This document shows positions 53,995 to 61,809 of a DNA stretch of 64,000 nt, one piece after another (position 1 is the stretch's first letter; every line of letters begins with the position of its first letter). A program made the position numbers and the translations under genes. Source of the stretch: SKHV01 sp963678565 (GTDB lineage: Bacteria > Bacteroidota > Bacteroidia > Bacteroidales > Prolixibacteraceae); assembly GCA_963678565.1 (NCBI GenBank), contig OY782875.1, positions 3,410,001 to 3,474,000 on the forward strand, in the 5' to 3' direction. Below the pieces are notes generated by a model. The model did no database searches, was not told the origin of the DNA, and saw only the letters and a program-made list of their open reading frames with translations.

Positions 53995-54944
53995 TTTATG
54001 TACATATTTTTGCCATTGTTTTAGGGTTTTTTGCCGACAAATTATTGGGCGATCCTATCTGGTTGCCTCACCCAATTGTTGCTTTTGGAAAATCAATTTC
54101 CTTTTTCACGAAGAAATTAAACAAAGGCAAATTCAAAATTGCAAAAGGAGCCTTTCTATCACTTACACTCACTGCAATTACTTTTGTTGTTTTCGTCTTA
54201 CTTATCTACTTAAGTTTTCAGATTTCGAGTTGGCTAGGAATGATCATCGAAGCCATTTTCATATTCTATGGACTTGCCGGAACGACACTCGCAAAAGAAG
54301 GAGAAGCCGTTTTTAAAGCCTTAGAAAAAGACCTGATTGCGGGCCGACAACAAGTTAGTAAAATTGTGGGTCGCGACACCAATTCGCTCTCGGAACAAGA
54401 AATAAAAGCGGCCACTTTAGAAACTTTAGCCGAAAACCTGAGCGATGGCGTTATCGCACCACTATTTTGGTTACTAATTGCCGGCGTTCCCGGAATGATG
54501 GCTTATAAAATGGTAAATACGCTCGACTCGATGATCGGCTATAAAAATGATAAATTCATCGAATTTGGGAGAGTAGCTGCCAAAACCGACGACCTATTTA
54601 ATCTTATTCCTGCTAGAATCACCGCACTATTGATGGCAATTGTGAGTGGGAAAAAACGTGCATTTCAGTTTATCTTTAAATATGGAAAAGCACATAGCAG
54701 CCCTAATGCCGGTTATCCCGAAGCAGCACTTGCCGGTGCATTAAATGTAACCTTTGGCGGTGCCCACAACTATTTTGGTAAAGTAGTGGTAAAGCCTGAA
54801 ATTGGTAATCGGAAACGATCCTTCACCAATTCAGACCTTAAACAAACCCTTCAACTCTTAAAATGGTCAGAAATCATTTTTCTATTGATCATTTTATTAA
54901 TGCTTTTTTTGCAATCAGATGCCAACTACCTAATTGGAATTTAA
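53985..54944 (+). CDS. cbiB: Adenosylcobinamide-phosphate synthase CbiB
   Basis: A 319-residue membrane protein with about 5 helices and CbiB landmarks: GFFADKLLGDPIWLPHPIVAFG, VGRDTNSLSEQEIKAATLET, LSDGVIAPLFW, NTLDSMIGYKNDKF and GKAHSSPNAGYPEAALAGAL. It joins aminopropanol phosphate to adenosylcobyric acid at the inner membrane. It is translationally coupled to cobD. No other cobamide gene and no cobalamin riboswitch is seen in the window. Its stop codon directly abuts the stop of the convergent GH78 gene. Confidence 0.93.
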   Translation: MEIVYVHIFAIVLGFFADKLLGDPIWLPHPIVAFGKSISFFTKKLNKGKFKIAKGAFLSLTLTAITFVVFVLLIYLSFQISSWLGMIIEAIFIFYGLAGTTLAKEGEAVFKALEKDLIAGRQQVSKIVGRDTNSLSEQEIKAATLETLAENLSDGVIAPLFWLLIAGVPGMMAYKMVNTLDSMIGYKNDKFIEFGRVAAKTDDLFNLIPARITALLMAIVSGKKRAFQFIFKYGKAHSSPNAGYPEAALAGALNVTFGGAHNYFGKVVVKPEIGNRKRSFTNSDLKQTLQLLKWSEIIFLLIILLMLFLQSDANYLIGI

Positions 54945-57647
54945 TTACCAACTTCGAACAATTGAATATTCGCCCGATCCAAATTCACCTAAGTAGATAA
55001 ACTCGTCTTCAATTTTATATTCTTTGGTGCTTAAATTTACGGTAACCGATTTGCTTTTAGAGGCTGCTGCAGGAAGATAAACTTTCGCAGTGGTATTCAC
55101 CGGAATTTTGATATTGATAGCATATGCCTCAGAATCGGTTTGCCATTCAATGTCGATTGCACCTCGATCGGTTGGGATGGTACCTTTTGCTTCTTGTAAT
55201 TTTTCGCCAAACCACAATGGTTTAATCTGGAAAGTTTTGAATTGAGGACGCAATGGTTTTACGCCTAAAATATATTGCTGAATACCAATTACTCCAACTG
55301 CTCCCCAAGGGTGCGACAAGCTTTGTCCTTCTTCAATAGCATCCCACGACTCCCAAGTAGTAGTTGCACCCTGACTGATGCAGTTTGCCCAGCCATCCCA
55401 TTCGGTATTGGTATATAATTCAATTAAGTGTTCACCTTCGTTGGCCTGACCAATGGCTTCGGGCAACCAACGTAAAGTTACCATTCCAACACTCATTTCT
55501 TTTGATTTCACCAATTCGGTTACGACCGATTTATTTTCATCGGGAACAATATTTAAAGCCAAGGGAAGCATATTGGCATGCTGCGAAGCATGGGTACTTG
55601 GCTTTGCATCGGCATACAATCCATCAATGTAAACGCCTTGGTCATTGATGAGCAATTTATTGATTTGAACCAAAATAGCATCAGCCAGTTGGGCATATTT
55701 TTCTTGATCGTCCTTCTTATCAAGAATTTCTGCAATATTCGACATGATTTCGAAATCATAATAGGCATAACAATCCATTATTGTGCGCGTTGATGTTTCG
55801 GCATCGTAACCATAACGCATTGTTTGAGGCCAGTCGATAATTCCGTAGATGTAGGCACCGCCACCTCCTTTTAAATCATGAATTAAACCAGTAGATTCAT
55901 TGGTATAATCATTTACATATTCAGCCACCTTTTTAATTTGTGGATAATATGTTCTCAAGAAAGTTTCATCGCCGGTTTGCATATAATAATCCCAAACCCA
56001 GAATAAAAACATTTGTGTATAATCTGGAATATCGCGCGCTCCATCAACGTTTGGATAAACTGCGTTCATACGGCCATCGGGCCAATATTGATCTTGCGAA
56101 GTTATAAATTCTTTAAGGGCCTTTAGGTTTAAAGTTCGTTCTCCCAAAGCAGCCATAGCCGATGCTCCAATCGACCATGAATCACCAAGAAATCCGCCTT
56201 TTTCGCGTGTAGGAGTATCCACAAAACTTTCTTGAGATCCTTCCACGATGGTATGTTTCATCAATTCCCAAACTTCGTTCAACATATCGTTAGAAGAAGT
56301 AAAAGAAGATAGCGAATAATCCATTGCCTTATGACGGGTAATGAATTTTACATTTTCGAGGTTTAATTCACACGGAGAATTATCAACTTGGATATAACGC
56401 ATCCCCAAGTAAACAAAAGGCTCGAATACGGCCTCTTTGCCATTCAGCACAAAAGTATACCCCATTTTGGTGCGTTGATTGGTTGCCTGATTTATGGTAT
56501 TTCCATCCAAGGTAAATCCACCTTGTATATTTACAATATCGCCTGCATTTCCTCCATCGAAAGTAATTTTTGGCATCCCTGCATATACTTTCCCCAAATC
56601 AATCAAGTATTGTCCGTCGCCAATTTCACTTACCGAAGCGGGTGTAATTTCTTCTTCCTCAATCACATTTAAATTGCTTTGTAAAATTCCGGTCCAAGGT
56701 TTCACCGGATGATTACCAACTACTTGTACATACTCCCACGAAGAATCATCAAAATCAATTTTGTTCCAATTTGCAATTCTGTTCCTAGAATCGATATAGT
56801 CGATAAATCCAATACCTTCTCCATTTCTACGAGGCTGTTCGGTAATAAAATATGTATTCTCAGTTTGTTTCCAGCTTTCATTGGTTCTGATTGTTTCGAT
56901 TGATCCGTCGGCATATTCCAGTATGGCTTTTAATAAAAATCCACGCTCACTGGTTGGTCTCCCTTGTCCTCCGCCATACCAGTGTGTTTGACAAGCGAAC
57001 ACATTTTTATTGGCTTGCATTAAGCTAGTTACATCAAAACTATTGTAGTATTGATATTGTGGATAATGGTAGCCCGGGCCTTTTCCTACAAGTTTACCAT
57101 TTAAATAAAGCTCATAATCGTGTACTGCAGTAACATAAACACTTGCTCTAATAAGTTCTTTCGATCCAATATTAAAGTCTTTTCTGAAGAAAGTATAATC
57201 CTCGCGTTTACGATAATCTTTTTTGATCCACTTTGCTCTTGCCCAGTCATCATTCGAAAATAAACCGGTTGCAAAAGTTGAAATTGAAGAACGAACTTCA
57301 CTTCCATTACTCAATTTGAGTTTTACTTTCCAAAAATACTTTGTAGCCGGTTTTAGATTTACGTTGCCAATATAATTGTAGTTCTGACTACTAATCGTAT
57401 CAATAACCACAATTTCAGGATCGTTATTTGTCAACCTTAAAGAATCGCTGGAAATATAAATAACATAGCCCATTTGTTTGAGATTGCTAATATCCGAATC
57501 AATCTTCCATCCGAAATATGGATTTGATTCAACTCCAACAGGATTTTCAATGTCGCAAACGGTGAGCGAATTGATGTTTACTTGGGCAAATAAATTGACA
57601 ACACTAAGCACTGAAAGTAGTGCACAAAGGAATATATTCTTTTTCAT
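54945..57647 (-). CDS. Alpha-L-rhamnosidase (GH78)
   Basis: 900 residues from the ATG at 57647, with a signal peptide ending NLFAQ. N-terminal Ig-like and jelly-roll modules (FGWKIDSD, DYTFFRKDF, YELYLNGKLVGKGPGY, PVKPWTG) are followed by the (alpha/alpha)6 catalytic barrel from about residue 430, with the acidic motif DTPTREKGGFLGDSW and the C-terminal SHPWGAVGVIGIQQYILGVKP segment. It removes terminal rhamnose from plant or algal polysaccharides or glycosides. No SusC/SusD pair lies beside it. An in-frame ATG at 57683 would add twelve residues before the signal peptide and is rejected. Confidence 0.92.
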   Translation of the reverse strand: MKKNIFLCALLSVLSVVNLFAQVNINSLTVCDIENPVGVESNPYFGWKIDSDISNLKQMGYVIYISSDSLRLTNNDPEIVVIDTISSQNYNYIGNVNLKPATKYFWKVKLKLSNGSEVRSSISTFATGLFSNDDWARAKWIKKDYRKREDYTFFRKDFNIGSKELIRASVYVTAVHDYELYLNGKLVGKGPGYHYPQYQYYNSFDVTSLMQANKNVFACQTHWYGGGQGRPTSERGFLLKAILEYADGSIETIRTNESWKQTENTYFITEQPRRNGEGIGFIDYIDSRNRIANWNKIDFDDSSWEYVQVVGNHPVKPWTGILQSNLNVIEEEEITPASVSEIGDGQYLIDLGKVYAGMPKITFDGGNAGDIVNIQGGFTLDGNTINQATNQRTKMGYTFVLNGKEAVFEPFVYLGMRYIQVDNSPCELNLENVKFITRHKAMDYSLSSFTSSNDMLNEVWELMKHTIVEGSQESFVDTPTREKGGFLGDSWSIGASAMAALGERTLNLKALKEFITSQDQYWPDGRMNAVYPNVDGARDIPDYTQMFLFWVWDYYMQTGDETFLRTYYPQIKKVAEYVNDYTNESTGLIHDLKGGGGAYIYGIIDWPQTMRYGYDAETSTRTIMDCYAYYDFEIMSNIAEILDKKDDQEKYAQLADAILVQINKLLINDQGVYIDGLYADAKPSTHASQHANMLPLALNIVPDENKSVVTELVKSKEMSVGMVTLRWLPEAIGQANEGEHLIELYTNTEWDGWANCISQGATTTWESWDAIEEGQSLSHPWGAVGVIGIQQYILGVKPLRPQFKTFQIKPLWFGEKLQEAKGTIPTDRGAIDIEWQTDSEAYAINIKIPVNTTAKVYLPAAASKSKSVTVNLSTKEYKIEDEFIYLGEFGSGEYSIVRSW

Positions 57648-57955
57648 AATGATAGGTTTGTTATTTTTATAGGTGGAAATCAATCACTAAAAATAATACT
57701 TTGATTCGATTGCCAAAAAGTAAAATCAATCATTTCAACTTATTTCATATCAAAAGCGAAAATACATTCCCCAAATGCAAAGCATCAAAGCATTGTACAA
57801 ACTAATTTTCTTGGAATGAAGTATTGGTTTAAAAAGATGAACAATTTTTAATTGTAAAGCTTTATAATCGAAAGTTGTAATCCTATAAAACAACAGTTGA
57901 CTCATTAACTATTGAAATTAAACTAATTTTGTAATACACGACAAATTATACAAGA
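57648..57955. other. Divergent intergenic region, GH78 / S46 peptidase
   Basis: 308 AT-rich bases. It contains the -7 match at 57924 for the peptidase gene. No exact -7 element for the GH78 gene and no small gene or repeat is found. Confidence 0.5.
57924..57931 (+). promoter_or_regulatory. Putative S46 peptidase promoter, -7 element
   Basis: TAATTTTG, an exact match, 25 bases before the start codon; a TTG lies 24 bases upstream, slightly beyond the usual spacing. Confidence 0.45.
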
Positions 57956-60076
57956 ATGAGATTTTTAAGCCTATTTTTTATTACCCTCTTTATTTCGTTA
58001 AGCTTATCGGCCAAAGAGGGAATGTGGATTCCCTTGCTTTTAAATAAAAACATTGCCGAGATGCAAGCAATGGGTTTCAAGCTAAATGCCAATGATGTTT
58101 ACGACGTAAACAATGCCAGTTTAAAAGATGCCATTGTGTTGTTTGGTACAGGATGTACCGGAGAATTAATTTCGCCAAACGGCTTGTTAATTACCAACCA
58201 TCATTGTGCTTTCAGCGATATACAGTCGCACAGTAGTTTAGACCGAAACATTTTAAAAGATGGTTATTGGGCCATGAGCCCCGATGAAGAATTGGTAACT
58301 CCCGGACAAAAAGTAACCTTTTTAGTTCGTATCGAAGATGTTACCCACAAAGTATTATCCGGAACTTCTGACTTAAAAAGTATTGCAGAAATAAAAAGGA
58401 AAGTAGCGGCCAACATCGATTCCATTACTTCGAATTACGAAAAGGAAGATTTCCAAGATGTCTCGATCAAACCGTTTTTTCAAGAGAATCAGTACTTTCT
58501 ATTTGTTACCGAAACTTTTAAAGATGTTCGCTTAGTAGGTGCTCCACCTTCGAGCATCGGAAAATTCGGGAAAGACACCGATAATTGGATGTGGCCTCGC
58601 CATACCGGCGATTTTTCGATGTATCGCATCTATGCAAATAAAAACAACGAACCTGCTGAATATGCTCCCGATAATGTACCTTATCAACCAAAGCACTTTT
58701 TACCCATCGACATAAGTGGTATTGAAGAAAACGATTTTACCATGGTATTTGGTTATCCGGGCACCACCATGTCGTACCTATATTCGGCCGAAGTTGATAT
58801 GACCATGCACCAAAGAGATCCGAACCGAATTTCGATACGCGATATCAAATTATATATTCTTGATAAAGCCATGAAAGCAAGCGAGGAAGATTTCATTAAG
58901 TATGCCGCCAAGTATGCCACCACAAGCAATGCTTGGAAAAAATGGCAAGGCGAAATCAAAGGTTTAGAACGGTTAAATGCCGTTGAAACCAAAAAAGAAG
59001 AAGAAAAAGAATTCATGAATTGGGTGCAATCCGATGCAGATCGAGCAGCAAAATACGGCAATCTATTTTCTGGTTTTGATGCCCTTTACACCCAAATTGA
59101 ACCCCTTCAGAATGCCTACGACTACTATGTTGAATGTATTTATCGTGGCGGTGATCTTTTTCCAATATATCGAACTTTAAAAAGTAAACGTCAACGCCAA
59201 AATGTTGAATCAACCATCAGCTTTATCCAAGAAACCTTCGACGATTACAACAAAACGATCGACGGTGAAGTTACCCTTGCTTTATTAAAGAAATACTATA
59301 ACGATGTTCCGGATCAATACCTACCCCAATCGTTGATTGATTTGATGAAACATAAAAAGGCCGATAAAAAATTAGAGAAGCTCTACCAAAAATCAATATT
59401 AAGTGATCGGGAAGCATTAATCAAAAGCATCAACGATACAAGTGGCAAGCAATTTGAAAAGAAGGTTGCCAAAGACCAACTATTCGAACTATTCGGTGCA
59501 ATTGAACAAGCATACTACGCAAATGTTAGTGCAGCTTTTGCCCCGCTTAGAAATAAAAAAGACTCAATTTATAAATTATACATGGCAGCCTTGTTAGAGC
59601 AAAACGAGCACAACATTTATCCCGATGCCAATTTAACCTTACGTGTGGCTTATGGAAATGTTAAAGGCTACGAAGCCAAAGACGCTGTTTACTATCACTA
59701 TAGTTCTACCTTGGACGGAATTATCGAGAAAGTGGCCACCGGAACTTATGATTATACCATGCCCGAAAAGTTGAGAGAACTATATTATAAAAAAGATTTT
59801 GGCGACTATGCCAACGCCGATGGAACCATGCCCGTATGTTTCATCGCCTCCAATCACACCACCGGAGGAAACTCGGGTAGCCCCGTTATTGATGCCGATG
59901 GAAATTTAATTGGAATTAATTTCGACCGTTGTTGGGAAGGAACCATGAGCGATATTATGTTCGATCCGGCGAAATGCCGCAACATCGCGCTCGATATGCG
60001 CTACATGTTATTTCTGATTGATAAATTTGCCGGTGCCGGCTATTTGATCGACGAGATGGAACTCGTAAAACAATAG
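57956..60076 (+). CDS. S46 family dipeptidyl peptidase, DPP11-like
   Basis: 706 residues with a signal peptide to about residue 19. The chymotrypsin-like fold has catalytic His83 in LLITNHHCAF and Ser640 in TGGNSGSPV; the catalytic Asp is likely in the KDAIVLFGTG to SPDEEL part but I do not pin it. Arg658 (INFDRCWEGTMSD), 18 residues after the Ser, corresponds to the Arg that gives P. gingivalis DPP11 its preference for Asp/Glu at P1; DPP7 has Gly there. It releases acidic dipeptides in the periplasm for amino-acid-based growth. Monocistronic. Confidence 0.92.
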   Translation: MRFLSLFFITLFISLSLSAKEGMWIPLLLNKNIAEMQAMGFKLNANDVYDVNNASLKDAIVLFGTGCTGELISPNGLLITNHHCAFSDIQSHSSLDRNILKDGYWAMSPDEELVTPGQKVTFLVRIEDVTHKVLSGTSDLKSIAEIKRKVAANIDSITSNYEKEDFQDVSIKPFFQENQYFLFVTETFKDVRLVGAPPSSIGKFGKDTDNWMWPRHTGDFSMYRIYANKNNEPAEYAPDNVPYQPKHFLPIDISGIEENDFTMVFGYPGTTMSYLYSAEVDMTMHQRDPNRISIRDIKLYILDKAMKASEEDFIKYAAKYATTSNAWKKWQGEIKGLERLNAVETKKEEEKEFMNWVQSDADRAAKYGNLFSGFDALYTQIEPLQNAYDYYVECIYRGGDLFPIYRTLKSKRQRQNVESTISFIQETFDDYNKTIDGEVTLALLKKYYNDVPDQYLPQSLIDLMKHKKADKKLEKLYQKSILSDREALIKSINDTSGKQFEKKVAKDQLFELFGAIEQAYYANVSAAFAPLRNKKDSIYKLYMAALLEQNEHNIYPDANLTLRVAYGNVKGYEAKDAVYYHYSSTLDGIIEKVATGTYDYTMPEKLRELYYKKDFGDYANADGTMPVCFIASNHTTGGNSGSPVIDADGNLIGINFDRCWEGTMSDIMFDPAKCRNIALDMRYMLFLIDKFAGAGYLIDEMELVKQ

Positions 60077-60101
60077 GGTTTCAGAGCAAGTGCAAAACAG
60101 T

Positions 60102-60138
60102 TTGGAGTTAGTTCTAAATGAAGTAGAGCTAACTCCAA
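60102..60138. terminator. Inverted repeat between S46 and focA genes
   Basis: Ten-base perfect arms TTGGAGTTAG / CTAACTCCAA with a 17-base loop, between two convergent genes. No T-run follows, so termination activity is uncertain. Confidence 0.4.
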
Positions 60139-60172
60139 GCGCTTTCGAGATGGCTCTTAATACTTTTTAGTC

Positions 60173-60955
60173 TTATTTTTTGCGGTAAGCAAACCAATAA
60201 AGCGTGCCCACAAAGAAACCACCCCCTACAATATTTCCTAAAGTTGCAGGAATTAAGTTCGCAACAACAAATTGTTTGATTGTGATATCGGCACCTTCGA
60301 ACATTGCTAAGGGAATGAAAAACATATTGGCAATAGAGTGTTCATACCCCAAGGCTACGAAAGTCATTACCGGCCACCAAATACCCAATATTTTACCACT
60401 GGTATGTTGCGCCGACATGCCCATCCACAAAGCCAAACAAACCAGCCAATTGGCGCCAATTCCTTTTAGAAAAGTTTTATAAAATGGGTTGGAGGTTTTT
60501 GAAACTGCAATTTTTTGTACAAAGTCATCCCAGGGTTGTTGCGCGACTAAATCGGTTAAGTGGGTTAAGAAATAAGCAACTACCAAAGCGCCAACTAAAT
60601 TACCAAAGTATACCAAGCCCCAATTGCATAATGGAGCAGTCCATCGTTGTTTACCACTTAAAACATTAGGCATAAAATAGGCATTGTTTCCCGTAAAAAG
60701 TTCGGCACCTGCCATTACCACCATCATGAGTCCAACCGGGAAAGCGGCCCCAAACATTAATTTCGCTAAGCCTGGATTTTCAGCAGCAATTCCGGGCATT
60801 CCTCCGCCCACAATTATCGACAGCAAGCCGCCAAACGAAATATAAGCTCCGGCTAGAAATGCTAAGGTGAGAATCTTTTTTACACTATACGAATCTTTTT
60901 CGATTGCCATTTCACCGGCAATTTCAATTATTTTTGATGGACTATTTAAACTCAT
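60173..60955 (-). CDS. focA: Formate/nitrite transporter family channel FocA
   Basis: 260 residues with six membrane helices of the FNT family: LAFLAGAYISFGGLL, ELFTGNNAYF, NWGLVYFGNLVGAL, GANWLVCLALWMG, GYEHSIANMFFIP and NLIPATLGNIVGGG, the last two carrying the central His and Asn of formate channels. The third gene of the pfl set, 12 bases after pflA; it exports or re-imports the formate made by PflB. Confidence 0.93.
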   Translation of the reverse strand: MSLNSPSKIIEIAGEMAIEKDSYSVKKILTLAFLAGAYISFGGLLSIIVGGGMPGIAAENPGLAKLMFGAAFPVGLMMVVMAGAELFTGNNAYFMPNVLSGKQRWTAPLCNWGLVYFGNLVGALVVAYFLTHLTDLVAQQPWDDFVQKIAVSKTSNPFYKTFLKGIGANWLVCLALWMGMSAQHTSGKILGIWWPVMTFVALGYEHSIANMFFIPLAMFEGADITIKQFVVANLIPATLGNIVGGGFFVGTLYWFAYRKK

Positions 60956-60967
60956 AATTTTGGTTGG

Positions 60968-61720
60968 TTATGTTTTTATACACAATACTTTATCACTAAA
61001 ATATTGAGATAAAATGGTTTTTACATTATCTAACTCACTTTTTGAAGGAGCCTCCACATGTTTCAACCGATAAGTTTCGTTGATTGCCTCCCATTTATGA
61101 ATTCCCATTTGGTGAAATGGTAATACTTCTAATTTTTCGAGCTGACGATACGATTGAAAAGTTTTTCCCAACCAATGCAGGTGTTCCTCGTGGTTGGTAT
61201 ATCCCGGAACGAGCACATACCGAATCCAGAAGGATTTTCCTGATTGCTCTCGCAGCTCGATGTTTTCTAGGGCAATTTTAAAGCGGTCAACTCCGGTCAT
61301 GTTTTTAAAATGAGCCGCTTCACTGCCTTTCATATCAAACATCACCAAATCGGCCAAACTCGTAATTATTTGCTTTGCAAAGGGATTCTTAATGGTTGCA
61401 TTGGTATCGATATTGGTATGAATATCGTGCGCCTTTAATTTTTCAAGTAGCGGGATTAAAGCTTCGCTTTGCAACAGAGGTTCTCCCCCCGAAATGGTAA
61501 CACCTCCTCCATTTGAAAAATAATTTTTCATTTTCAGTGCACGTTCTAACAATTCCGACATCGAAATCACTTCGCCTCCTTTTCCAGTAATGGTGTCTGG
61601 ATTTTGGCAATACAAACATTTCAGATTGCATCCCTGTAAAAATACCACCATTCGAATTCCGGGGCCATCGTGTGTGCCAAACGATTCAATTGAGTGCACC
61701 TTAAATTTTTTATCTTCCAT
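60968..61720 (-). CDS. pflA: Pyruvate formate-lyase activating enzyme
   Basis: A 250-residue radical SAM enzyme: CNLKCLYC (Cys31, Cys35, Cys38) binds the 4Fe-4S cluster, with SIESFGTHDGPGIRMVVFLQG before it and GGGVTISGGEPLLQ after it. It makes the glycyl radical on PflB under anaerobic conditions. It is 89 bases downstream of pflB, with a strong terminator between them, so its expression may be partly attenuated. Confidence 0.95.
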   Translation of the reverse strand: MEDKKFKVHSIESFGTHDGPGIRMVVFLQGCNLKCLYCQNPDTITGKGGEVISMSELLERALKMKNYFSNGGGVTISGGEPLLQSEALIPLLEKLKAHDIHTNIDTNATIKNPFAKQIITSLADLVMFDMKGSEAAHFKNMTGVDRFKIALENIELREQSGKSFWIRYVLVPGYTNHEEHLHWLGKTFQSYRQLEKLEVLPFHQMGIHKWEAINETYRLKHVEAPSKSELDNVKTILSQYFSDKVLCIKT

Positions 61721-61743
61721 AAAGCGTTGTTTTTAAAGGCCAC

Positions 61744-61784
61744 AAAAAAAGCTTACAAACCTTAACTAAAAAAGGTTTGTAAGC
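61744..61784 (-). terminator. Rho-independent terminator between pflB and pflA
   Basis: Thirteen-base perfect arms GCTTACAAACCTT / AAGGTTTGTAAGC, 8-base loop, followed on the minus strand by T7. It lies 26 bases after the pflB stop. Confidence 0.88.
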
Positions 61785-61809
61785 ACAAATTGTTTAGCAA
61801 ACTCTTGTA

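Noticed and set aside
53969..54316. 115-residue plus-strand ORF
   Set aside because: Another frame of cbiB; Cys/Arg/His-rich sequence typical of an off-frame reading.
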